NCBI GenBank assembly: GCA_003520455.1
Contig: DOUV01000130.1
Coordinates: forward strand, 1 to 5,368
Direction of reading: 5' to 3'
Length of the DNA stretch: 5,368 nucleotides
From: Chloroflexota bacterium
Lineage (GTDB): Bacteria; Chloroflexota; Anaerolineae; Ardenticatenales; Ardenticatenaceae
Shown here piece by piece: positions 1 through 5,368 of this stretch. The notes under the pieces were generated by a model. The model was given only the letters and a program-made list of their open reading frames with translations. It had not been told where the DNA came from and ran no database searches. Each line of letters starts with the position of its first letter. Within the stretch, counting starts at the first letter, position 1. The translations under genes and the position numbers were made by a program.

Positions 1-4
1 AGGT

Positions 5-667
5 TCAATTGGAAACGTGCAATGAAGGTGCTTTCAGGTTCGGAGGGGCGCACGGCCGTGCGCCCCTCCTACGAACCACGTGCTCACCCGCGCAACGACG
101 ACTTGACCGATGTTCTAGCTTCTCCAGTAGCCTCCGCATGCCCGCTCCGCCGTCGGCGACGAATATCTCGCTCCATAAGCTCGGGGCTGTCTCCACGCCT
201 GGCGGGGGCTCTTCTCGCACGCTGGCGCCGACCGTGGCCAGACCGATAGTAGCTGCCCGCACGGCTTCGCACGTCTCGGTCGACGGCGGTGGTGCGAGCC
301 CGATATCGATGTAGTAGGCGACGCGCAGTTCGTTCAGTTCGACCGACGTCGGATCCCGAAGGGGCATAGGAACGGCCGCCGGATCGAGACCGTCCGGCCC
401 GGCGATGATCGGCAGAATCAGGCTCAGGTCCTCGACCCGGCGTGCCAGTGGGCCTACTTGGGTGAACGCTTCGGTAGCGCCGAACTCGAGGAAGGGGATG
501 TGGCCGGTTCGCGGCACGCGCCCGGCAGTGGGCTTGAGTGCGGCGATCCCGCCTTCCCCTGCAACAGCTCGGCTACCACGACCTCACAATCTCCTTCCGC
601 CTGGTGACTCCCAAGGCTATTCTGCACATGCGCGCGCATTCTCATCGTGTGCTTTCCCTACCACCGC
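5..667 (-). pseudogene. Amidase-signature family protein, degraded remnant
   Basis: This is a relic of an amidase-signature (GatA-like) hydrolase, a family that cleaves amide bonds with a Ser-cisSer-Lys triad. The best-preserved part runs from about 541 down to about 110. It reads GIAALKPTAGRVPRTGHIP, then QVGPLARRVEDL and IIAGPDGLDP, then LRVAYY, all typical of the family just after its catalytic core. Further upstream in the same frame are PWESPGG (616-596) and, more weakly, AVVGKA (about 667-650), which resemble the family's NPWD..SPGGSSGG and VVGKTN motifs. TGA at 584-586 and TAG at 617-619 interrupt the frame. Only about 15 codons separate SPGG from GIAALK where about 33 are expected, so the Ser-rich GGS segment with the nucleophile is missing. 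Similarity also stops near position 110, and the rest of the roughly 450-residue protein is absent. The GTG at 517 could open a 170-residue frame, but it begins mid-domain and has no family-like end. I am confident of the family and fairly sure the gene is dead. Confidence 0.72.
37..77. repeat. Perfect GC-rich palindrome with bulged outer stem
   Basis: Positions 42-69 form a perfect 28-bp palindrome without spacer; the left arm is GGAGGGGCGCACGG. Outside it, GGTTC (37-41) pairs with GAACC (73-77) across a 3-nt bulge (70-72), so a long hairpin is possible. It lies inside the tail of the frame that continues the amidase relic, past the point where amidase similarity ends. Neither side has a T-tract, so it is not a canonical intrinsic terminator. 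It could be a U-tract-less terminator or a copy of a dispersed palindromic element. Confidence 0.85.
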
Positions 668-733
668 GGTACACATAGGCATATGGGGAAGGATCAGGCG
701 CGCGCAGGGGCATAGCTGCTGGCGGGACGTAAT

Positions 734-764
734 CGACGGATGCAGGCGACGCCTGCATCCGTCG
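734..764. repeat. Perfect 15-bp inverted repeat, 1-nt spacer
   Basis: CGACGGATGCAGGCG (734-748) is followed by one A (749) and its exact reverse complement (750-764). It lies 70 bp beyond the stop codon of the YdhR-like gene and just upstream of the amidase relic. There is no T-tract on either side. It may act as a terminator or be a dispersed palindromic repeat. The perfection of the arms in otherwise decaying DNA suggests recent origin or selection. Confidence 0.85.
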
Positions 765-776
765 GTCAGGCGGCGA

Positions 777-810
777 GCAGGGCATGCCCAGGGGGAGCAT
801 GCCGGCCTGC
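777..810 (-). terminator. Bulged hairpin after the YdhR-like gene, possible terminator
   Basis: GGCATGC (781-787) pairs with GCATGCC (797-803) around a 9-nt loop. GCAG (777-780) extends the stem with CTGC (807-810) across a 3-nt bulge. The hairpin begins 23 nt after the stop codon of the YdhR-like gene, a natural place for a terminator. It lacks a T-tract on the minus strand, so this role is only a suggestion. The perfect inverted repeat at 734-764 follows directly and could share it. Confidence 0.35.
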
Positions 811-833
811 TGCCAGCCGTTGCCCGCCTCGGC

Positions 834-1151
834 TTAGCGTGTCGCTGCACTCAGCGGTCCCCGTTCAGGCCACAGCGCAAACAACACCTCGTAGGTTTCC
901 CGGCGGACGTCTACGGCCTCGTAGGCGCTCGCAATCGTGCGGGCCAGCTCGGTCTCCCGGAACGCGGTCAGCGCCGCCGCGCTCTCGAAGAAGTAGATGC
1001 CGCACACGTCGCCCGTCTGGGGATCGCGGCCGTAGACCTTTTGCTGGAGTCCGGGCACCTCACGAAAGCGAGGACGGCGCTCCAGCAGCCGCCGCTCGAA
1101 CTCCTCAGGCTCCAGGTTGGACTTGATCCGAACGAAGAAGATGACGGACAT
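834..1151 (-). CDS. YdhR-like / ABM-type dimeric alpha-beta barrel protein
   Basis: This is a complete 105-residue protein of the ferredoxin-like dimeric alpha/beta-barrel type, closest by eye to the YdhR putative mono-oxygenase family. The N-terminal strand SVIFFVRIK is followed by a helix (about 14-26). Next is the characteristic RPRFREVPGLQQKVY (26-40), then DPQTGDVCGIYFFES (43-57), where a turn leads into the strand GIYFFES. Two helices follow, including AFRETELARTIASAYE (63-78), and a last strand TYEVLFALW (87-95). Members are small cytosolic dimers; some act on aromatic substrates without a cofactor, and many have no known reaction. The ATG start is supported by GGGAGGT (1158-1164), 6 nt upstream, and length fits the family. 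No partner gene points to a substrate. The cupin lies 212 bp upstream on the same strand. The family call is fairly firm, the enzymatic role is not. Confidence 0.85.
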   Translation of the reverse strand: MSVIFFVRIKSNLEPEEFERRLLERRPRFREVPGLQQKVYGRDPQTGDVCGIYFFESAAALTAFRETELARTIASAYEAVDVRRETYEVLFALWPERGPLSAATR

Positions 1152-1363
1152 GAGTCTACCTCCCTTTCCCGGCCTGGAGCTCGATCACATCCACTCCGTA
1201 TGGCCGAACCACCCAGGCTAACTTGTAGATCAACGCGCAGGTATGGCCATCGAAGCAGCCGAACAATCAGTATTCAGCTGCGCCGTCGGTGTATATCGGT
1301 GCGAGTGTAAGCACAAAACGAGCGTTCAAAATTGCTCTGCTCTGTCGCCACGCATCTGTGCCT
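1152..1363. other. Intergenic region between cupin and YdhR-like genes
   Basis: I see no gene in these 212 bases. On the minus strand the stretch near 1330-1304 is AT-rich (TTTTGA, 16 nt, TACACT) and is a weak candidate promoter for the YdhR-like gene. GTATGGCC occurs at 1198-1205 and 1241-1248, and GCCGAAC at 1203-1209 and 1258-1264, so an imperfect direct repeat lies about 45-110 bp upstream of the YdhR-like start. No intrinsic terminator for the cupin gene is evident. Confidence 0.4.
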
Positions 1364-1741
1364 CTAGGTCGAATCCCGCCCCTCCACATTGACAACCGTC
1401 GGCCCGGTCCCTTGGAGGAAGAGGATGACCTCCCCGCCCTCGGTGGCAGATGGATTCATCTCGCGATGCACGGTGTGGGGCGGGACGGAGAAGAATCCCC
1501 CGGGACCGACGGTGATCGCATCCCGCCCACCCGGGCCGCTCTCGAGACGAGCCGTGCCGGAGACGACGTAACCGTACACCGTGTAGTCTCCGTGATGATG
1601 CCAGCCGGAGACGGTTCCTGGGTCAACGCGGGAGCGCAGGACCACCAGCCCCTCGCCCTTGAAAGCAAGGTCCCTGGTAATGCCGGGACTGGATGCAGCT
1701 TCGGTGAGAGCGTCCTTCTGCACTGCCTGGAGCTTGGACAT
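1364..1741 (-). CDS. Single-domain cupin protein
   Basis: This is a complete 125-residue protein with one cupin beta-barrel and little else. Motif 1 is GTVSGWHHHGDYTVYGYVVSG (42-62). His48 and His50 fit the HxH pair, but the usual glutamate position is Val55. Motif 2 is GGFFSVPPHTVHREMN (81-96), which supplies His92 and the closing Asn96. The result is a three-histidine metal site without the glutamate. Such small cupins include dioxygenases, isomerases and sugar or ligand sensors, so function cannot be assigned. Two starts are adjacent, GTG at 1744 and ATG at 1741. The Shine-Dalgarno GAGGAGGT (1748-1755) sits 3 nt from the GTG and 6 nt from the ATG, so the ATG is preferred. The protein has no signal peptide and is probably cytosolic. 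Its upstream neighbour is a methyltransferase fragment, and no terminator separates it from the YdhR-like gene. Confidence 0.88.
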   Translation of the reverse strand: MSKLQAVQKDALTEAASSPGITRDLAFKGEGLVVLRSRVDPGTVSGWHHHGDYTVYGYVVSGTARLESGPGGRDAITVGPGGFFSVPPHTVHREMNPSATEGGEVILFLQGTGPTVVNVEGRDST

Positions 1742-1747
1742 CACTGA

Positions 1748-1755
1748 ACCTCCTC
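1748..1755 (-). promoter_or_regulatory. Ribosome binding site deciding the cupin start
   Basis: GAGGAGGT on the minus strand is a near-perfect Shine-Dalgarno. Its 6-nt spacing to the ATG at 1741 is normal, while the GTG at 1744 would be only 3 nt away. This favours the 125-residue product over the 126-residue one. Confidence 0.75.
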
Positions 1756-1843
1756 GTAGATAAGATATCGGGCTGGCCGGTGGAGCGTGCTATGGCTTCC
1801 TTGGCAGCGGGTGTGTCGAAGCCCTCATTCTCAGCACGGGTTA

Positions 1844-1975
1844 TCAAGGGCGGGCTTCCAACACACGGTTGAACGGCGTCTCTGCCGCACGGCGGAAGCT
1901 CTTGAACCCCGCGCCCAGGATGATCTCGCGCCAGCGTGCTTCGCCGACCTGTGCGCCGAGCGCCAAGCCAACCTC
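1844..1975 (-). pseudogene. C-terminal fragment of a SAM-dependent methyltransferase
   Basis: The open frame ending at the TGA of 1844-1846 closes with GLALGAQVGEARWREIILG, then AGFKSFRRAAETPFNRVLEARP. This matches the end I know from a family of class I SAM-dependent methyltransferases with a final GEARLRE...AGF..FRRA.ETPFN...EARP segment. Only the last 42 or so residues are recognisable. The Rossmann fold with the SAM-binding GxGxG loop, which should lie upstream, is absent. The frame stays open to 2122, but that part reads as low-similarity sequence over repeats and looks non-coding. A Shine-Dalgarno and ATG at 1988-1975 lie just before the fragment but in the wrong frame. I read this as the 3' stub left by a deletion or insertion. 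The family assignment is from memory of the conserved tail. Confidence 0.6.
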
Positions 1976-2049
1976 ATCGAACCTCCTTGCTTTGTTTCGG
2001 ATTCCTGTGGCCAGTTTAGCAAAATCCGGCGTGCCTGTCGTCGTGGAAA

Positions 2050-2102
2050 ACCGAACACTTTCGACAACCCTTACCGAACAATGCTGACCGGCTGACCGAA
2101 CA
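2050..2102. repeat. Three phased direct repeats of ACCGAACA
   Basis: ACCGAACA (TGTTCGGT on the minus strand) occurs exactly at 2050-2057, 2073-2080 and 2095-2102, giving start-to-start spacings of 23 and 22 bp, about two helical turns. The last copy abuts the T-tract of the regulator's terminator. Such regular spacing suggests protein binding on one DNA face, either a regulator operator or transposase sites at an insertion sequence end. No transposase gene is present here. Confidence 0.7.
2083..2098. repeat. Tandem 8-bp duplication GCTGACCG
   Basis: GCTGACCG occurs twice back to back (2083-2090, 2091-2098). The second copy overlaps the third ACCGAACA repeat. It may be a slippage duplication inside the repeat block. 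Confidence 0.7.
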
Positions 2103-2138
2103 AAAAAGGAGACAGAGCGCATCTGGCTCTGTCTTCTT
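2102..2138 (-). terminator. Intrinsic terminator of the LuxR-family regulator gene
   Basis: Reading the minus strand, the arm at 2138-2126 (AAGAAGACAGAGC) pairs with 2118-2106 (GCTCTGTCTCCTT). This gives a 13-bp stem with a single G-T wobble around a 7-nt loop, followed at once by six T residues (2107-2102, the first two paired). It starts 21 nt after the stop codon at 2160. This is a textbook Rho-independent terminator, so the regulator gene most likely ends its own transcript here. Confidence 0.93.
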
Positions 2139-2159
2139 GGGATACCAGTGCACGTCAGA

Positions 2160-5100
2160 TCAGGGCTCGTCGTCTCGGGTTGCCCGTGCTAATCCTTTCT
2201 CCACCGCCCACACAGCGATCTGCGCACGGGACGAGAAACCGAGTTTGTTGAATATGCGTGTGATATGCGCCTCGACTGTCCGCACACGGATGACCAGCTC
2301 ATCTGCAATCTCGCGATTCGACTTGCCCTGCGCAATCAGCGCCGCCACCTCGCATTGGCGCGCGGTCAGCCCGCCGAACTTTTGCTTCTCGGTGCGCGCA
2401 GTTGAAGGCACGGGGAGGTGTGGCAGCAGTGCCATCGCCCGCTCGATAAAGGTGCGGCGTAGCGCTGCATTCGGTATGTTTGTGGCGAGGCTTTGCATGA
2501 TCTCGCGCGCGGCGGAGCACTCCGCCTGCGCGTCATCCCGGCGCGCCTGGGCCTGGTACAGTTTGCCGAGCGCAGCGTGAATCCGCCACAGCAGTGGCCG
2601 CACTCCCTGCTCGAATGCCGCCGCCTGTGCCGCTTGCAATACGGTCTCAGCCTCACACATGTTGCCCAACGCGGCCAGAGCCTCGCCGCGCAAGGCCCAC
2701 ACGCGCGGAATGACCGTCTGCGCCGCCACATGCCGCGCCGACGCGATCAGCCCGTCGGCGATGCGCAGCGTGGTTTCGGTCTGGCCACGCGCCAGGGCCA
2801 GTTCAGCTCGCGCATACCAGCACAACCGCTGGTTTTGTGTTCGCATCGGCGTGTCATTCGCGAGCGCGTCATTCAGAATCGCTTCCGCGCGTTCGAATCC
2901 GCTCTGCGCCGCACAGGTCACGGCGAGATAGCCACTCGTGACACCCGTCCAGAAGCGCGAGCCGACCTCACCGGACAGGGCTCGCGCGTGTTCGAGGTGC
3001 GATTGTGCCGCGTCGAAGGCCAGCACATCCAGATACAGCATTCCCAAGACGGCATGCGCGGCGGTGATCCATTGACGGTGCTGGATCTCTTCCGCACACA
3101 CAAGCGCCGTTTGGGCCGCCTCGAGCGCCTCGGCATACTCGCCCAGCGGCCCCAGGCACAGCGCCAGATTGAACAGTGCAAAGGCTTCGCCGGCCCGCCA
3201 ACCAATCTCACGCGCGAGCCTGACCGCCTCTTCCCCTGCACCTGTGGTTTCCGCCAGACCAGTCGCTGGCACATCCAGGTTATGCAGGTAATTCGCGGCA
3301 CAGAGAGGCAGGGATGCCGCCAAGCTGGAGACGAGGCCCCGGCGATCGCCCAGGTCACGCCAGAGGTCGATCGCGCGCCGGTAGGCGCTATACGATTGAA
3401 TCACATCGCCGTTCATTTGGCTGGCCATGCCGAGAAGGTCGAGTGTTTCGGCCAGGCCGCGCTGGTCGTTCAGCGCTTGGAACAGGTCTAACGCCTCGTG
3501 GTGGTAGCGCAGGCCTTCGCCCGGTTGTTCGACGTTGGCGTACCAATTACCGAGCCGGTTCAGGCTATGCGCGATCGTGGCGGGATCGCCCAGCGTGCGC
3601 GCGAGTTCCAATGCGCGCTGGAAATACTCGCCCGTCCAGGCATACTCGCGCGAGGCCCACAAAAAGCCCAGGTCGATCAGCGCCTGCCATTCCGCCGCGC
3701 CGTCATGTGCCGCCTGTGCTGCACTCAACACCTGCTCGTAATCGCCGCGCGCCGCTTCAAAATAGCCCACCGTTTCGTAGGCCCGTCCCCGCGCGCGCAA
3801 GAGGTCCATCGGAGGCGGCAGGGACATGCGTTGGGCAGCTGCCAGCGCGCGATTGAACTGCGCGATAGCCTCGTGCGGCGCGTACAGGGCCTGGGCCTGT
3901 TCCCCGGCGCGCCGCGCGTACTGGAGCGCCTTCGCCCACATTTCGGCCGCATAGTAATGATAGGCCAGATCACCCTCATGCCGGTCGAGCGCATGCGCAG
4001 AGACGCGCTCCAGCGTCTCCGCGACTCGCTGATGCAGCGCTGCGCGCTCCCGTTGAAGCAGCGTGGCGTACACGGCTTCGCGCGTCAGGGCATGGCGAAA
4101 CACAAATTGGTCAGTCGATTCCTCGACCACCAGTTGCGCGGCAACCAGTTGCTTGATAACCTGGAGCAGTTGCTGCTCTTTCAGGCCGGTCAACTCCCGT
4201 AGGAGGGCAAAACTGAAACGTCGCCCGGCAACCACTGCGAGGGTCAACACCTCCTGCGCCACGGGGCCCAATTGCGCCGTACGGCGCTGCACCGCATCCT
4301 GTACACTGCGTGGAATATGCAGTTCCTCAAGCGGCCTGATCTCCCACCGCCCGGCTGTGTACAAAATCGTCCCGGCTGTAATCAACGCTTTGAGCACCTC
4401 TTCGATCGCGAAAGGGTTGCCTTCCGTGAGTGGATACAGCAGATCGAGAAACTCGGCCTTGATTGGCGCGGGCAGGTCAAAGATCGCGCGCAGCATGCTA
4501 TCCACCTCGGCGCGGGTGAGCGGGGCAAGGGTGATCTCGCCTGCCAGGCGTTCGCGGTCGAATTGGGCGAGCAGATGCGTCAGACGCGGCGGCGCTTCAT
4601 CCCGCCGGTAACTGGCCAGCAGGAGTATCGGATGTGCCGAGAGCCGGCGTGCGAAGAGGTGCAGGAAATCCAGACTGATGTTGTCGCTCCAGTGCAGGTC
4701 TTCCAGGATGATGAGCAGCGGCTGCGTGGCAGCCAGGCGGATGAAGTATTGGATCAGCGATTCAAAGAGGCGCCGTCGCTCGGCTTCAGGGTCGAGCGCG
4801 GGGGTCGGTTGGAGATCGGGCAGGCTGAGGGCCAGCTCCGGGAGGAGTTTAACGATTTCCGAGGCGAGCGGGCCGAGGGTCGCCCGGATGTTGGGAGGCG
4901 CGCATTGCGCCAGGTGGATCCGCAGGGTATCCACGAGGGGAGCATAGGGAAAGGAGCTGTCGGGCTCGAAGCAGGCGCCCTGCAGGGTCAGGAAATGCTG
5001 AGCCTCTGCGCGCTGACGGATTTCGATCAACAGGCGGCTTTTCCCCACCCCGGCATCGCCGGCGAGAACGATGCATTGACCTTGACCGTGCTGCACCGCG

Positions 5101-5195
5101 CGCAAGGCCCGTTCAAGTGTCACCAGTTCCCACATCCGCCCGACGAGCACAGGCGAGACGATCGGTCTATCAAGGGGTGGTACATTCATACTCAT
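2160..5195 (-). CDS. LuxR-family ATP-binding transcriptional regulator with TPR repeats (LAL type)
   Basis: This is a large one-component transcription regulator of 1011 residues from the chosen ATG, in the MalT/LAL style. It opens with LVGRMWELVTLERAL (17-31). A STAND/AAA-type NTPase domain follows: Walker A GDAGVGKS (46-53), Walker B LLIILEDLHWSD (160-171), LLLASYR (191-197) and GNPF (259-262). FRHALTREAVY (366-376) marks the winged-helix region behind the ATPase. A long alpha-helical part (about 400-930) is rich in TPR-like repeats, for example the helices around LGDPATIAHSLNRLGNWY, and probably senses a ligand or partner protein. The C-terminal LuxR helix-turn-helix (940-1002) carries LTARQCEVAALIAQGKSN, then TVEAHITRIFNKLG as recognition helix; the usual LTxRE reads LTxRQ. 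In this class ligand and ATP binding drive assembly and promoter activation. An alternative GTG at 5252 would add 19 residues but has no ribosome binding site. A strong terminator follows, so it is probably monocistronic or the last gene of an operon. Its targets are unknown. Confidence 0.93.
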   Translation of the reverse strand: MSMNVPPLDRPIVSPVLVGRMWELVTLERALRAVQHGQGQCIVLAGDAGVGKSRLLIEIRQRAEAQHFLTLQGACFEPDSSFPYAPLVDTLRIHLAQCAPPNIRATLGPLASEIVKLLPELALSLPDLQPTPALDPEAERRRLFESLIQYFIRLAATQPLLIILEDLHWSDNISLDFLHLFARRLSAHPILLLASYRRDEAPPRLTHLLAQFDRERLAGEITLAPLTRAEVDSMLRAIFDLPAPIKAEFLDLLYPLTEGNPFAIEEVLKALITAGTILYTAGRWEIRPLEELHIPRSVQDAVQRRTAQLGPVAQEVLTLAVVAGRRFSFALLRELTGLKEQQLLQVIKQLVAAQLVVEESTDQFVFRHALTREAVYATLLQRERAALHQRVAETLERVSAHALDRHEGDLAYHYYAAEMWAKALQYARRAGEQAQALYAPHEAIAQFNRALAAAQRMSLPPPMDLLRARGRAYETVGYFEAARGDYEQVLSAAQAAHDGAAEWQALIDLGFLWASREYAWTGEYFQRALELARTLGDPATIAHSLNRLGNWYANVEQPGEGLRYHHEALDLFQALNDQRGLAETLDLLGMASQMNGDVIQSYSAYRRAIDLWRDLGDRRGLVSSLAASLPLCAANYLHNLDVPATGLAETTGAGEEAVRLAREIGWRAGEAFALFNLALCLGPLGEYAEALEAAQTALVCAEEIQHRQWITAAHAVLGMLYLDVLAFDAAQSHLEHARALSGEVGSRFWTGVTSGYLAVTCAAQSGFERAEAILNDALANDTPMRTQNQRLCWYARAELALARGQTETTLRIADGLIASARHVAAQTVIPRVWALRGEALAALGNMCEAETVLQAAQAAAFEQGVRPLLWRIHAALGKLYQAQARRDDAQAECSAAREIMQSLATNIPNAALRRTFIERAMALLPHLPVPSTARTEKQKFGGLTARQCEVAALIAQGKSNREIADELVIRVRTVEAHITRIFNKLGFSSRAQIAVWAVEKGLARATRDDEP

Positions 5196-5202
5196 TTGGG
5201 CG

Positions 5203-5206
5203 CTCC
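5203..5206 (-). promoter_or_regulatory. Ribosome binding site favouring the 5195 ATG of the regulator
   Basis: GGAG on the minus strand lies 7 nt before the ATG at 5195. The in-frame ATG at 5210 has AAGGA only at 11 nt spacing, and the GTG at 5252 has no purine-rich site. The motif is short, so the start choice stays moderate; another in-frame ATG follows at 5189. Confidence 0.45.
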
Positions 5207-5256
5207 ACATGCCCGGATTGATCCTTCCAGACCCTGTCTGACTACTTGACACAGGT

Positions 5257-5368
5257 TCAGGCAGCCAGGGGGAGGGCGGCCGCGGTTGGGAACGCGAGCA
5301 GGTCGAGAAACTCCGCGACGAGGGCCGCCGTCGCGGTCGCGGGCCGACGGCGCACGGACAGCAACCAG
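5257..5368 (-). CDS. C-terminal end of an unidentified protein, possibly a LysR-type regulator (partial)
   Basis: A reading frame enters from the right edge and ends at TGA 5257-5259. It gives 37 residues, WLLSVRRRPATATAALVAEFLD and then LLAFPTAAALPLAA. Nearly every codon ends in G or C, as expected for real coding DNA in this genome. A strand (WLLSV) followed by a charged turn and a helix (ATAALVAEFLDLL) resembles the last elements of the LysR substrate-binding domain, but 37 residues cannot settle this. Its stop is 4 nt before the GTG option (5252) and 61 nt before the preferred ATG (5195) of the regulator on the same strand, so both may share a transcript. Confidence 0.4.
   Translation of the reverse strand, partial: WLLSVRRRPATATAALVAEFLDLLAFPTAAALPLAA

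Noticed and set aside
405..1310. Plus-strand 301-residue open frame
   Set aside because: It runs opposite the amidase relic and the YdhR-like gene, is Arg/Pro/Ser-rich without family motifs, and crosses the palindromes. It is an antisense shadow of GC-rich coding DNA.
1831..1977. Short minus-strand gene starting at the ATG of 1977 with a strong Shine-Dalgarno
   Set aside because: The product is Arg/Ser-rich and lacks motifs, whereas the overlapping frame shows the conserved methyltransferase tail. The start signal is more likely left over from another gene.
2050..2102. CRISPR array
   Set aside because: The repeats are only 8 bp with 14-15 bp gaps, far too short for CRISPR, and there are no cas genes.
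2493..3491. Plus-strand 332-residue open frame inside the regulator gene
   Set aside because: It is fully antisense to the TPR region of the regulator and has no recognisable domain.
4272..5249. Plus-strand 325-residue open frame inside the regulator gene
   Set aside because: It is antisense to the conserved ATPase domain (Walker A and B), which explains the codon pattern. No protein family is visible in it.
5246..5251. TTGACA on the plus strand as a -35 promoter box
   Set aside because: No -10-like sequence lies 16-18 bp downstream, and no plus-strand gene follows in the window.

Overview
The window is about 61% GC by eye. All supportable genes lie on the minus strand, so the layout reads from right to left. 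The large regulator combines a STAND-type ATPase with TPR repeats and a LuxR helix-turn-helix. Together with the small cupin, the YdhR-like protein and the amidase and methyltransferase relics, it suggests a free-living soil or environmental bacterium of the Chloroflexota or Actinomycetota type. This is an inference from protein style. No rRNA, tRNA or marker gene is present to fix the taxonomy.

Layout in the direction of transcription. The last 37 codons of an unidentified gene enter at the right edge (5368-5257). Next comes a complete LuxR-family ATP-binding regulator of about 1011 residues (5195-2160), closed by a textbook intrinsic terminator (2138-2102). After it lies a stretch of debris (about 2102-1844). 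It holds three phased copies of an 8-bp direct repeat, a strong orphan Shine-Dalgarno with an ATG, and the last ~42 codons of a SAM-dependent methyltransferase. Two intact small genes follow: a single-domain cupin (1741-1364) and a YdhR-like dimeric alpha/beta-barrel protein (1151-834). The left end holds hairpins and the remains of an amidase-signature gene (about 667-5), which has in-frame stops and has lost its catalytic core. Two strong GC-rich palindromes (37-77 and 734-764) lie at either side of the amidase relic.

The regulator is probably a self-contained transcription unit, because its terminator separates it from the cupin and YdhR-like genes. Those two genes each have their own good ribosome binding site and are 212 bp apart, so co-transcription is possible but not shown. 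No link between the regulator and these genes can be proved from sequence alone. The window looks like accessory, decaying DNA between functional genes. I see no complete novel multi-gene system. The most curious features are the phased ACCGAACA repeats beside the truncated methyltransferase and the palindromes flanking the dead amidase.
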